Part shown: piece by piece, positions 22,515 through 32,691 of the stretch
Layout of the letters: every line of letters starts with the position of its first letter
Numbering within the stretch: the first letter of the stretch is position 1
From: an uncultured Dysosmobacter sp.
GTDB taxonomy: Bacteria; Bacillota; Clostridia; Oscillospirales; Oscillospiraceae
Direction of reading: 5' to 3'
Length of the DNA: 64,000 nucleotides
Assembly (NCBI GenBank): GCA_947625655.1
Contig: CANQPD010000009.1
Location: 29,592 to 93,591, forward strand
Notes under the pieces: generated by a model
The model's input: only the letters and a program-made list of their open reading frames with translations
Told to the model about the DNA's origin: nothing
Database searches by the model: none
Made by a program: the position numbers and the translations under genes

Positions 22515-23126
22515 TCAGCACTCCTTTTCCGGGAGCAGGAAAAGCTGCTCCATATAGTCTTTGAAATTGTACGCCACCGGCTCCAACGGGGGAAGCAGAT
22601 CCTCCCGGCTGATGGGCGCACCCGACTGGGACAGGTCAAAAAATTTCATGTCATCGATCTGGACCACCGGGCAGCGGTCCTCCTCCGGCATGTTGGCAAG
22701 GTCGATGCAGCGGAGGAAAGAGCCCCCGCTCTCGCCGCTCCACCAGGCGAAGGGGAGAAGCCCGGCCTGGAACAGGACGGGGTCCCGCATGGTGCCGGCA
22801 AAATCCTCCAGCGGCCGGTCGCTCCGCTGGGTAAAATAGCCGTTTCCGAAGAAGTGGCAGCAGGTGGACAGGGCCGTGCGCAGCAGAGAGGGAAACCGGA
22901 GGCCGAATTCCCGTTCCAGCGCGTCCAGCTCTTCGGCGGTGACGGGGGAGGGGATCAGCTTCCACTGGGGCCAGCCCCGCTCGTCCGCAAGGCCGGTCCG
23001 CATATCCGCGGGTACAGCAGGCACCGTGGGGCGCACCATACCCTCCTTCGAACCGGCCTGTTCCAGCGTGCGATACTGTGTTTCGTAGCAATGCCGCACA
23101 AAGGCGGCCTGTTCGGCTTGCGTCAT
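22515..23126 (-). CDS. SMI1/KNR4 (SUKH)-like protein
   Basis: ITAEELDALEREFGLRFPSLLRTALSTCCHFFGNGYF-type N-terminal pattern (read as VTAEELDALEREFGLRFPSLL in ORF). Confidence 0.55.
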   Translation of the reverse strand: MTQAEQAAFVRHCYETQYRTLEQAGSKEGMVRPTVPAVPADMRTGLADERGWPQWKLIPSPVTAEELDALEREFGLRFPSLLRTALSTCCHFFGNGYFTQRSDRPLEDFAGTMRDPVLFQAGLLPFAWWSGESGGSFLRCIDLANMPEEDRCPVVQIDDMKFFDLSQSGAPISREDLLPPLEPVAYNFKDYMEQLFLLPEKEC

Positions 23127-23130
23127 ACGG

Positions 23131-23736
23131 TCATCCCTCCGCGATTTGTTTACATAACATCTCCGCGGCCTGGGGCAGGAGGATCCATTCCGCCTGCTCC
23201 ATCACCCGGCGCTGGAGCGTCTCCGCCGTGTCGCTTGGCAGGATCTCCACCGCCTTTTGCAGCAAAATGCGGCCGCCGTCGGGGATCTCGTTCACCAGGT
23301 GGACGGTGGCGCCGGTGACCTTCACGCCCCGGGCCAGAGCGGCCTCGTGGACCTTCAGGCCGTACATCCCCTTGCCGCAGAAGGAGGGGATCAGGGACGG
23401 ATGGACGTTGAGGATGCGCTCCGGCCACTGTTTCACAAAGTGCGCAGACAGGATGGACAGGAAGCCTGCCAGGACGATGACATCCACCTGGAATTCCGCC
23501 AGCTTTACGGCGATGTTGGCCTCAAAGCCCTCCTGGCTCAGCTGTTTTCTGGGGATGGCGACGCCGGGCACGCCATGGTTGGCGGCCCGGGTCAGGGCGT
23601 AGGCGCTCTCGTTGCTGGCGATGACCAGCACGATCTCTCCGTGGGGGATGGCGCCGCGCTCCTGGGCGTTCAGCAGGGCCTCCAGGTTGGTGCCGCCGCC
23701 GGAGACGAACACGGCGATCCGGGCTTTTTTCAGCAT
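23131..23736 (-). CDS. purN: Phosphoribosylglycinamide formyltransferase
   Basis: IAVFVSGGGTNLEALL; NVHPSLIPSFCGKGMYG. Confidence 0.95.
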   Translation of the reverse strand: MLKKARIAVFVSGGGTNLEALLNAQERGAIPHGEIVLVIASNESAYALTRAANHGVPGVAIPRKQLSQEGFEANIAVKLAEFQVDVIVLAGFLSILSAHFVKQWPERILNVHPSLIPSFCGKGMYGLKVHEAALARGVKVTGATVHLVNEIPDGGRILLQKAVEILPSDTAETLQRRVMEQAEWILLPQAAEMLCKQIAEG

Positions 23737-24764
23737 AGCGTCACCCGCTCGTCGCCTTCCACGATCTCGCCGATGACATAGGCGTCACAGCCCTCGGCCT
23801 TCAGAGCGGCCAGGGCCCTGTCGGCGTCCTCCTTGGACACAATGACGGTCATGCCCACGCCCATGTTGTAGGTGTTGAACATGTCGTGCTCGGGGATGCC
23901 GCCCATGCGCTGGAGCATGGAGAAGATAGGCGGGGTCTTGAGGGCCGCCTTTTCGATTTTTGCGGTCAGGCCGTCCGGCAGGCAGCGGGGGATATTTTCA
24001 AAGAAGCCGCCGCCGGTGATGTGGCTGACGCCCTTGACGGTGACAGCCTCCATGCAGCGCAGGACGGGCTTGACATAGATGACGGTGGGTTCCAGCAGGG
24101 CCTCGCCCAGGGTGCGGCCCAGCTCGGGGCAGTGGAGGGTCAGATTGGCGTGCTCCACGTTGAAGACCTTGCGCACCAGGGAATAGCCGTTGGAGTGGAT
24201 GCCGCTGGAGGGCAGGGCCAGGATGACGTCCCCGGCCCGCATGGCGCTGTGGTCGATGACCTTGGGCTTGTCCACGATGCCGACGGAGAAGCCCGCCAGG
24301 TCGTAGTCGTCGGCGGACATGACGCCGGGATGCTCGGCGGTCTCGCCGCCGATGAGGGCGCAGCCCGCCTGGACGCAGCCTTCCGCCACGCCGGAGACCA
24401 GAGTGGCCACCTTGACGGGGTCGTTTTTGCCGATGGCGATGTAATCCAGGAAAAACAGGGGCTTTGCGCCGCAGCAGATAATGTCGTTGACACACATGGC
24501 CACGCAGTCGATGCCCACGGTGTCGTGCTTGCCCAGCAGCTGGGCAATGCGGATCTTGGTGCCAACGCCGTCGGTGCCGGAGACCAGCACCGGCTCCTTC
24601 ATACCGGCCAGATCGGGGGCAAACAGGCCGCCAAAACCGCCGATGTCGGACACCACGCCGGCGATCTCTGTGCGGGCGACGTGCTCCTTCATCAGCCGCA
24701 CGCCCTCGTAGCCGGCCTCAATGTTGACGCCGGCCTCCCGATAGCTGTCAGAAAAACTACGCAT
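23730..24764 (-). CDS. purM: Phosphoribosylformylglycinamidine cyclo-ligase
   Basis: SYREAGVNIEAGYEGV; LVSGTDGVGTKIRIA; ITGGGFFENIPR. Confidence 0.96.
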   Translation of the reverse strand: MRSFSDSYREAGVNIEAGYEGVRLMKEHVARTEIAGVVSDIGGFGGLFAPDLAGMKEPVLVSGTDGVGTKIRIAQLLGKHDTVGIDCVAMCVNDIICCGAKPLFFLDYIAIGKNDPVKVATLVSGVAEGCVQAGCALIGGETAEHPGVMSADDYDLAGFSVGIVDKPKVIDHSAMRAGDVILALPSSGIHSNGYSLVRKVFNVEHANLTLHCPELGRTLGEALLEPTVIYVKPVLRCMEAVTVKGVSHITGGGFFENIPRCLPDGLTAKIEKAALKTPPIFSMLQRMGGIPEHDMFNTYNMGVGMTVIVSKEDADRALAALKAEGCDAYVIGEIVEGDERVTLC

Positions 24765-26254
24765 GCTGCTCTTTCGTCCTTTCACTGATCTTGCATTCAA
24801 AGCGGTCCTTGCCGCCGTCCTTGGGGATGGCGGTGGGATAGCCGCCGCCGAAGCAGGCGGTGCAGAAGCCGCCCGGGGTGTTGTCCGCCAGCTTCACCAC
24901 GTCGTTCAGGCTGAGATAGCCCAGGGAGTCCACGCCGATGATTTTGGCGATCTCCTCCACGGTATGGTGGTTGGCGATGAGCTTGTTGGGGTCGTCGATG
25001 TCGGTGCCGTAGTAGCAGGCCGCCACAAAGGGCGGGGCGCTGACCCGCATGTGGATCTCCCTGGCCCCGGCCTTGCGCAGCAGGTCGATGGTCCGGCGGC
25101 AGGTGGTGCCCCGGACGATGGAGTCGTCGATCAGCACCACCCGCTTGCCCTCCACCACCGAGCGGATGGGGTTCAGCTTGATGTTGACCTCGTTTTCCCG
25201 CATGGCCTGAGTGGGGGAGATGAAGGTGCGGCCGATGTACTTGTTCTTGATAAAGCCCATGCCGTAGGGGATGCCGGACTGCCGGGCATAGCCCAGGGCG
25301 GCGTCCAGGCCGGAGTCCGGCACGCCGATGACGATGTCCGCCTGGACGGGGTGTTCCAGCGCCAGGAAGGCGCCGGCCCGCTGGCGGGCGATGTGGACGC
25401 TGCTGCCGTCAATGACGGAGTCCGGCCGGGCGAAGTAGATGAACTCGAAGACGCACAGCTTTTTGGGGGCCTTGCCGCAGTGGCTGGTGTCGGATTTCAC
25501 GCCGTTTTTGTCCACCACCACGATCTCTCCGGGCAGTACGTCCCGCTCAAACCGGGCGCCGATGGCGTCCAGGGCGCAGGACTCAGAGGCGAACACCACG
25601 GACCCGTCCTTCAGCCTTCCCATGCACAGGGGCCGGAAGCCGTTGGGGTCCCGGGCGGCAATGAGCTTGCTGGGGGAGGAGATGACCAGGGAGTAGGCCC
25701 CCACGATGCGGTCCATGGCGGCGGAGACGGCGGCCTCGATAGAGGGGGTCCGCAGCCGCTCCTGGACGATGATGTAGGCGATGACCTCGGAGTCCGTGGT
25801 GGTCTGGAAGATGGAGCCCCTGCTCTCCAGCTCGCTTCGCAGCTCCAGGGAGTTGGTCAGGTTGCCGTTGTGGGCCAGGGCCATCCGGCCCTTGTAGTGG
25901 TTCACCACGATGGGCTGGACGTTCCGCTTGTTGTCGGAGCCGGTGGTGCCGTAGCGCACATGGCCCACGGCGATGTTGCCGGTGCCGAGGGATGCCAGCC
26001 GCTGGGCGGGGAACACCTCGCTGACCAGACCCACGTCCCGGTAGGAGGTGAACAGGCCGTCGTCATTCACCACGATGCCGGCGCTCTCCTGGCCCCGGTG
26101 CTGCAGGGCGTAAAGGGCGTAATAGGCCAGGGAGGCCACATCGGCCGCGGCGGGGGAATAGACGCCGAAGACGCCGCATTCCTCGTGAATGTGGCGCTCC
26201 GGAAAACCGGCGGGGGGCGTCTCTCCCTTGAGACGGCCCGGCCGGGACTCATAT

Positions 26255-26265
<11 letters not shown>
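24757..26265 (-). CDS. purF: Amidophosphoribosyltransferase
   Basis: HEECGVFGVYSP (Cys nucleophile), [24 protein letters not shown]. Confidence 0.96.
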
Positions 26266-26974
<709 letters not shown>

Positions 26975-26991
26975 GATGATATCCTCCTGTG

Positions 26992-27123
26992 TATTGAATT
27001 GACAATTGATAATTGACAATTGACAATGACGGGGGAACAGGGAGGCCGCCTGCGGCGGCGATCAAAATTCATTTGCCGCAGGCAAATTCCTTCATTGCCC
27101 ATTGTCAATTGTCCATTGTACAT
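26992..27123. repeat. Inverted short-period repeat structure between purF-like gene and purC
   Basis: GTATTGAATTGACAATTGATAATTGACAATTGACAATGA ... TTCATTGCCCATTGTCAATTGTCCATTGTACA. Confidence 0.85.
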
Positions 27124-28551
27124 TTACTCCTTGCCGTTCCAGCAATAGGTGCAGATCTTATCCCTGTCGATGCCGATGGCCTCCAGCAGCCCGTCCAGGG
27201 ACTGGTAGCCCAGGGAGTCGAAGCCCAGCTCCTTGCAGATGGTGCTCAGCAGGCACCGGCCCCGCTCGGTCTTGGCGTCGGCGTACTCATCCAGGTGCCG
27301 CTGGCCTTCGTCGCCCTCCAGGTCCTGGACGGTGCGGCGGGCCAGCAGCTCCATGTCGGAGTTGCTGCGGGAGAAGTTCAGGTACTTGCAGCCATACATG
27401 ATGGGCGGGCAGGCGGAGCGCATGTGGACCTCCTCCGCGCCGCTCTCGTACAGGAATTCCACCGTCTCCCGCAGCTGGGTGCCCCGGACGATGGAGTCGT
27501 CCACAAACAGCAGCTTCTTGCCCTCGATCAGCTCGGGCACGGGGATCTGCTTCATCTTGGCCACCTGGTTCCGCACGTTTTGGTTTGCGGGCATGAAGGA
27601 ACGGGGCCAGGTGGGGGTGTATTTTACAAAGGGCCGGGCGAAGGGCTTGCCGCTGCGGTTGGCGAAGCCGATGGCGTGGGGCAGCCCGGAGTCCGGCACG
27701 CCCGCCACATAGTCCACCTTGGGCAGCCGTCCCTGGGCCACCTCGTCCCGGGCCATGATCTCGCCGTTGCGGTAGCGCATGACCTCCACATTGACGCCCT
27801 CGTAGTTGGAGTTGGGATAGCCGTAATAGGTCCAGAGGAAGGCGCAGATGCGCATTTTGTCCCCGGCGGGGGAGAGAGACTCCACGCCCTCCGCCGTGAT
27901 CTTTACGATTTCCCGGGGCCCCAGCTCATAGGCTGTCTGATAACCCAGCTTCTGATAGGCGAAGGACTCGAAGGACACGCAGTGCCCCTCGCCGTTTTTA
28001 CCCACCAGCACCGGCAGACGGCCCAGCTTGTCCCGGGCGGCGATGATGCCCTCCGGCGTCAGCAGCAAAATGGTGGCGGAGCCGTCGATGATCTCCTGGG
28101 CATAGCGGATGCCCTCCACCAGGGAATCCTTCTGGTTGATGAGGGCGGCGGTCAGTTCCGTGGCGTTGACCTTGCCGGAGCTCATCGCCATAAACTGGTG
28201 TCCGTGGTCAGAGAAATAGGTCTCTACCAGCTTGTCCGCGTTGTTGATGATGCCCACGGTGGTGATGGCGTACAGCCCCAGGTGGGACCGCACCAGCAGG
28301 GGCTGGGGGTCCGTGTCAGAGATGCAGCCAATGGCGCTGCTGCCGTGGAAATCCGCCAGATCCTTTTCAAATTTGGTGCGGAACGGCGTGTTTTCAATGT
28401 TGTGGATCTGCCGCTGGAAGCCGGCGTCCGGGTCATAGACCGCCATGCCGCCCCGGCGGGTGCCCAGGTGGGAGTGGTAGTCCACACCGAAGAAAACGTC
28501 CAGTACGCAATCCCGCTTGGAGATCGCTCCAAAAAAACCACCCATGGTCAA
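27124..28551 (-). CDS. PurF-like amidophosphoribosyltransferase paralog lacking the N-terminal Cys
   Basis: [14 protein letters not shown]... and [30 protein letters not shown]. Confidence 0.85.
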   Translation of the reverse strand: MTMGGFFGAISKRDCVLDVFFGVDYHSHLGTRRGGMAVYDPDAGFQRQIHNIENTPFRTKFEKDLADFHGSSAIGCISDTDPQPLLVRSHLGLYAITTVGIINNADKLVETYFSDHGHQFMAMSSGKVNATELTAALINQKDSLVEGIRYAQEIIDGSATILLLTPEGIIAARDKLGRLPVLVGKNGEGHCVSFESFAYQKLGYQTAYELGPREIVKITAEGVESLSPAGDKMRICAFLWTYYGYPNSNYEGVNVEVMRYRNGEIMARDEVAQGRLPKVDYVAGVPDSGLPHAIGFANRSGKPFARPFVKYTPTWPRSFMPANQNVRNQVAKMKQIPVPELIEGKKLLFVDDSIVRGTQLRETVEFLYESGAEEVHMRSACPPIMYGCKYLNFSRSNSDMELLARRTVQDLEGDEGQRHLDEYADAKTERGRCLLSTICKELGFDSLGYQSLDGLLEAIGIDRDKICTYCWNGKE

Positions 28552-28615
28552 ACTCTCCTGATCGATTCAATGGTATTTCCGCCGGGAAGGTTCCGGACGG
28601 AGAAATGCCGGCGCT

Positions 28616-29110
28616 TCACCGCGCCAGCTCCGCCTGGAGCTTCGCCTCTTTTTCGGCGATCTGCGCGGCCATATCCGCACGCTGGGCGTCCAGCCTGGCG
28701 GCCAGGGCGTCGTCGGCGACGGCCAGGATCTGGGCCGCCAGCACGGCGGCGTTCTTGGCGCCGTTGATGGCCACGGTGGCCACCGGGATGCCGCTGGGCA
28801 TCTGGACGGTGGCAAGCAGGGCGTCCAGCCCGTCCATGGCGCCGCCCTTCATGGGGATGCCGATGACAGGCAGCGTGGAATTCCCGGCAAAGGCTCCCGC
28901 CAGGTGGGCCGCCATGCCGGCGGCGCAGATCAGCACGCCGAAGCCTTCGGCCCGGGCGTTCCTTGCGAATTCCGCCGCGGCGGCGGGGGTGCGGTGGGCG
29001 CTGAGAATATGGGCTTCATAGGGGATGCCGAAGGCCTCCAGCTGGGCGCAGGCGCCCTTGACCACAGGCCAGTCGGAATCGCTGCCCATGATGACTGCAA
29101 CTTTTTTCAT
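28616..29110 (-). CDS. purE: N5-carboxyaminoimidazole ribonucleotide mutase
   Basis: [30 protein letters not shown]. Confidence 0.95.
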   Translation of the reverse strand: MKKVAVIMGSDSDWPVVKGACAQLEAFGIPYEAHILSAHRTPAAAAEFARNARAEGFGVLICAAGMAAHLAGAFAGNSTLPVIGIPMKGGAMDGLDALLATVQMPSGIPVATVAINGAKNAAVLAAQILAVADDALAARLDAQRADMAAQIAEKEAKLQAELAR

Positions 29111-29127
29111 GATGTGTTCTCCTTTGC

Positions 29128-29853
29128 TCACAGCTTTTTGCGCATGACAGTGTGGCGGAAGATGCCGTCCACGAAATACTCCGCGGAGCAGAACACCGGC
29201 TTGCCGTCGATGTCATAGTCCACCTCGTCCATAAACAGCAGCGGGGAGCCCATGGGCACCTGCAGGATCTCCGCCATGGCGGCGTCCGCCGTCACGGGCT
29301 TCAGGTCCGTCAGATCCAGATAGGGATAGACGCCGCAGAACTGCTGCAGGAAGTGGAAAATGGGCAGCTTCAGGTCCTTGATGGTGTAGCTGTCTTTGGC
29401 CAGGGCCTTTTCGATCACATCCTCACAGTAGATGGCGGGCCTGCCGTCGGCTGTGCAGAGGCGGGATACCCGGATGACGGGCGTTCCCTCCGGGATCTGG
29501 AGCTGGCCGGCGATCTTGGCGTCCGCCCAGCCCTCGGACACCCGCACGGAGGCCACCTCCGCCGCGTGCCCGCTCTGGCGGATCATATCCAGGAATTCCA
29601 CCTCGATGTCCATGCGGGTGTGGGCGTTGAGAACATGGCGGTTGATGATGGTGCCCACGCCGTGGCGGCGGGTGATGAAGCCCTCCCGCTCCAGAGAGGC
29701 CAGGATATCCCGCAGCTGGGTGCGGCTGATCCCCAGCTTTTCCGCCAGAACGCTTTCGCGGGGCAGCCGCTCGCAGGCGGCGTATTCCCCCTCCCGCATG
29801 GCGGACAGCAGCTGGGCGCGGATGGTTTTGGACTGGGTCGGCTGACTGCTCAT
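29128..29853 (-). CDS. GntR-family transcriptional regulator (UTRA domain)
   Basis: wHTH LPRESVLAEKLGISRTQLRDILASLEREGFI plus UTRA-like C-terminus. Confidence 0.88.
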   Translation of the reverse strand: MSSQPTQSKTIRAQLLSAMREGEYAACERLPRESVLAEKLGISRTQLRDILASLEREGFITRRHGVGTIINRHVLNAHTRMDIEVEFLDMIRQSGHAAEVASVRVSEGWADAKIAGQLQIPEGTPVIRVSRLCTADGRPAIYCEDVIEKALAKDSYTIKDLKLPIFHFLQQFCGVYPYLDLTDLKPVTADAAMAEILQVPMGSPLLFMDEVDYDIDGKPVFCSAEYFVDGIFRHTVMRKKL

Positions 29854-29874
29854 TCCATTCACCTCATATTGCAA

Positions 29875-29906
29875 AATAGGTATTACTATTAAAGGTCATA
29901 CCTATT
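29875..29906. promoter_or_regulatory. Candidate GntR operator
   Basis: AATAGGTAT-N14-ATACCTATT inverted repeat directly upstream of the GntR gene. Confidence 0.55.
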
Positions 29907-30132
29907 GTATAAGATTTCCCGCCCCGCGGCAATTGGCAAATCTGACAGTTTGCGACGGCCTTTTGGGAGCTGGCTTGTCAAGCCCCACGAGGATCGGCGC
30001 CGCCGCCGGGCAGTACAGATTTTCGTGTAATTTGACTGTGGACAAATGTCCGCCCGATGCTATAATGATCCCAATGCCGGGCGGGTTCCGGGGAGCCGGA
30101 TCCGGCAATCGTGTTTGGATTGGACGGAAATT

Positions 30133-30645
30133 ATGAAGAACATCATTTTGATCGGCATGCCCGGCACGGGCAAAAGCGTGGTGGGCAGGGCCCTGGCGGA
30201 GCGTCTGCGCTATACCTTTGTGGATGTGGACGACCTGATCGTGGAGGCCGCCGGCAAGTCTCTGCCGGAGCTTTTACGCGCGGAGGGGCTGGAGGCGTTT
30301 CTGGCCGTGGAGGGCCGGATCGGCCTGACGCTGGACTGTGAGGACACGGTCATCGCCACCGGGGGCAGCATGGTGCTCTCCGATGAGGCCATGGCGCATT
30401 TGAAGGAAAACGGCATTGCCGTGTGGCTGGAAACACCCCTCTCCCAAATCGCGGAGCGGATGCCGGAGGACCTGACGGACCGGGGCATCGCCGCCCCCGC
30501 CGGCATGACCATCCGGGAGATCTACCGGCAGCGGACGCCGCTGTACGCCAGATACGCGGATCTGATCGTGGCCAGCCGGGAGGGCGAGGACGACACCGCC
30601 CGCCAGGTGGAGGAGGTCATGCGGACCGTGGGGATGCGTCTGTAA
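30133..30645 (+). CDS. aroK: Shikimate kinase
   Basis: IILIGMPGTGKSVVGRALAERLRYTFVDVDDLI; ATGGSMVL. Confidence 0.88.
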   Translation: MKNIILIGMPGTGKSVVGRALAERLRYTFVDVDDLIVEAAGKSLPELLRAEGLEAFLAVEGRIGLTLDCEDTVIATGGSMVLSDEAMAHLKENGIAVWLETPLSQIAERMPEDLTDRGIAAPAGMTIREIYRQRTPLYARYADLIVASREGEDDTARQVEEVMRTVGMRL

Positions 30646-30744
30646 TTCTGCCGGGAATCGCCGCTTTTCGTTGCAATCTCTCCCGGAAAGACGTATAATC
30701 ATAACAGGATGCTATAAGACCAATGGAAGAAAGGAACGCGGCTT

Positions 30745-31638
30745 ATGAGAAAACAACTTTCCCGCCTGCTGACACTGGCACTGTGTGCCTGCCTCCTGCT
30801 GGGGGCAACGGCATACGCCGCTGAGAAAGAACCCGCTGTCACCCGGGGCCAGTTCATCCAGCAGCTGTACGACGCCCACAAAGCGCGGAACGGATATCTG
30901 GGAACGACGGATCCGGTGGCCTGGGCGGTCTCCCTGGGCGTGGTCCAGGGCTATGGCGACGGCAGCATCCGGGCGGATGCCGCCATCACCCGGACCCAGA
31001 TGGCGGTGATGCTGTACCGCTACGCCAGCATGACCAGTTTGAAGACCCTGATCCCGCCTGTCCTGGCGGCGGATATTCTGGATGGGTATACGGACGCGGC
31101 GTCCGTGCCCCCATGGGCGGAACAGCAGGTGAAATGGGCGGTGTCCACGGACCTGTGGTTCTCCGGCAGCGCCGCGCGGCTGGGCCCTGGGGACAAGGTG
31201 TCCAGGGCGGAGTGTGAGACGGCGGTTCTGGCGATCTATCTCGGCGGCGCCGCGCTGGAGACGGACTGGGACGGCTATAACCGGGCCTCTGACGCAAAGC
31301 TGACGGTGGATTCCGCCTCCACGGACAAGGCGGCCTTCACCATCCAAAACAGCAGCGCGGACTGGCTGAACTGCGAGACGGGCAGCGGCCTGTACAAAAA
31401 GGCCAACGGCGGCTGGTATCTGCTGAATGTCTACACGCCGTCCCAGACCAATGGGGCCACGGTGGCTCCCGGCACCGGCAAGACATGGGAGCAGACGTAT
31501 TGGAGCGGCGGCCTGCTGGTGATCCTGCCCGCGGGAGAGTACCGTATCGCCCAGAAGACCCAGCGGGGCGCCACCCCCCACAGCGACAGCCTGTACCGCA
31601 CGGAGTGCCGCTTGTCGGCAGATTTCACCATTTCCTAA
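30745..31638 (+). CDS. Secreted SLH-domain-like protein
   Basis: Signal peptide; AVSLGVVQGYGDGSIRADAAITRTQMAVMLYRYA. Confidence 0.7.
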   Translation: MRKQLSRLLTLALCACLLLGATAYAAEKEPAVTRGQFIQQLYDAHKARNGYLGTTDPVAWAVSLGVVQGYGDGSIRADAAITRTQMAVMLYRYASMTSLKTLIPPVLAADILDGYTDAASVPPWAEQQVKWAVSTDLWFSGSAARLGPGDKVSRAECETAVLAIYLGGAALETDWDGYNRASDAKLTVDSASTDKAAFTIQNSSADWLNCETGSGLYKKANGGWYLLNVYTPSQTNGATVAPGTGKTWEQTYWSGGLLVILPAGEYRIAQKTQRGATPHSDSLYRTECRLSADFTIS

Positions 31639-31642
31639 GCGC

Positions 31643-31679
31643 AAAAAATTCGCCCGGCCTGGCCGGGCGAATTTTTTTA
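31643..31679 (+). terminator. Rho-independent terminator
   Basis: AAAATTCGCCCGGCCTGGCCGGGCGAATTTTTTT. Confidence 0.9.
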
Positions 31680-31736
31680 AAACCTCTTGACTCTGACGCG
31701 GCGTCATAGATGATGCTGCCAAGTGAGGTGAGGAAT

Positions 31737-31958
31737 ATGAGGTTGTCTGTCAGCGAGATGGCAGAGCTGACCGGGATGAGTGTGCGGACCCCGCTTTATG
31801 ACGACCAGATCGGCCTGCTCTGTCCGGAAACAGCGGCGGATTCCGGCTGCCGCTGGTACAAAGCGGCGGATAAGCGCTTTCAAAAGAATCTGGACCGGTT
31901 CGGCGAAGGAACGGCGTCCTTCCTCTCCGCCGCCATCGGGGCCTGCTGCGGAACCTGA
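31737..31958 (+). pseudogene. Internally deleted MerR/TipAS-type regulator remnant
   Basis: MerR N-terminus MRLSVSEMAELTGMSVRTPLYDDQIGLLCPE... joined directly to TipAS-like end KRFQKNLDRFGEGTASFLSAAI. Confidence 0.65.
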
Positions 31959-32031
31959 GCGGAAAAAGAAAGTTTGCGAACCGCCGCTCATATGATATAA
32001 TCATATGAGATTTCTCAAAGGAGACGGCGAT

Positions 32032-32562
32032 ATGCAGGCAATGGAACTGGCGATACTGGATTGGATACAGGCCCATCTGCGCTGTGGGCCCCTGGATGTG
32101 CTGCTGCCCCTGATCAGCCGTCTAGCGGACCACGGCGAGGTTTGGATCGTGCTGGAGGCGGTCTTGCTGCTGCTGAAAGGCCAGCGCCGCTATGGCGCCG
32201 CCGTCTCCTGCGGCCTGGCGCTGGATCTGGTGAGCTGCAACATGCTCTTGAAGCCCCTGATCGGCCGTGTCCGGCCCTTCATGGTCAACACGGCGGTGGA
32301 GCTGCTGTCGGCCCCGCCTGGGGACGCGTCGTTTCCCTCGGGCCACACGGCGGCGTCCTTCGCGGCGGTCTTTGCCCTGAAGACCGCCGGGAGCCCCCTG
32401 TGGAAGCCGGCGCTGGCTCTGGCGGCGGTGATCGCCTTCTCCCGGATGTATCTCTATGTCCACTGGCCCAGCGACATCCTGGGCGGCGCGCTGCTGGGGG
32501 CCGCCGTGGGCTGGGCGGGCGCAAAGCTCGTAAAAGCTGTTGAAAACCGGCGCGGTCATTGA
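32032..32562 (+). CDS. PAP2-family phosphatase
   Basis: KPLIGRVRPF, SFPSGHTAASFA, YVHWPSDILGG. Confidence 0.9.
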   Translation: MQAMELAILDWIQAHLRCGPLDVLLPLISRLADHGEVWIVLEAVLLLLKGQRRYGAAVSCGLALDLVSCNMLLKPLIGRVRPFMVNTAVELLSAPPGDASFPSGHTAASFAAVFALKTAGSPLWKPALALAAVIAFSRMYLYVHWPSDILGGALLGAAVGWAGAKLVKAVENRRGH

Positions 32563-32575
32563 CCGCGCCGGTTTT
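32543..32575 (+). terminator. Rho-independent terminator
   Basis: AAAACCGGCGCGGTCATTGACCGCGCCGGTTTT. Confidence 0.85.
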
Positions 32576-32600
32576 GCTTTGCGTGTCCGCCCGTAGGGGC

Positions 32601-32660
32601 CGATGCCCACATCGGCCCGCGATGCCCACATCGGCCCGCGATGCCCACATCGGCCCGTGA
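32601..32660. repeat. Tandem 19-bp REP-like palindromic units (x3)
   Basis: GATGCCCACATCGGCCCGC repeated three times; contains GGGCCGATG-CCCA-CATCGGCCC hairpin. Confidence 0.9.
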
Positions 32661-32691
32661 TGCCTACGCCGGCCTGATGGCTGAAAAGAAA

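Noticed and set aside
32595-32665. CRISPR array
   Set aside because: Three contiguous 19-bp units with no spacers; palindromic REP-like instead. No CRISPR or cas genes seen anywhere in the window
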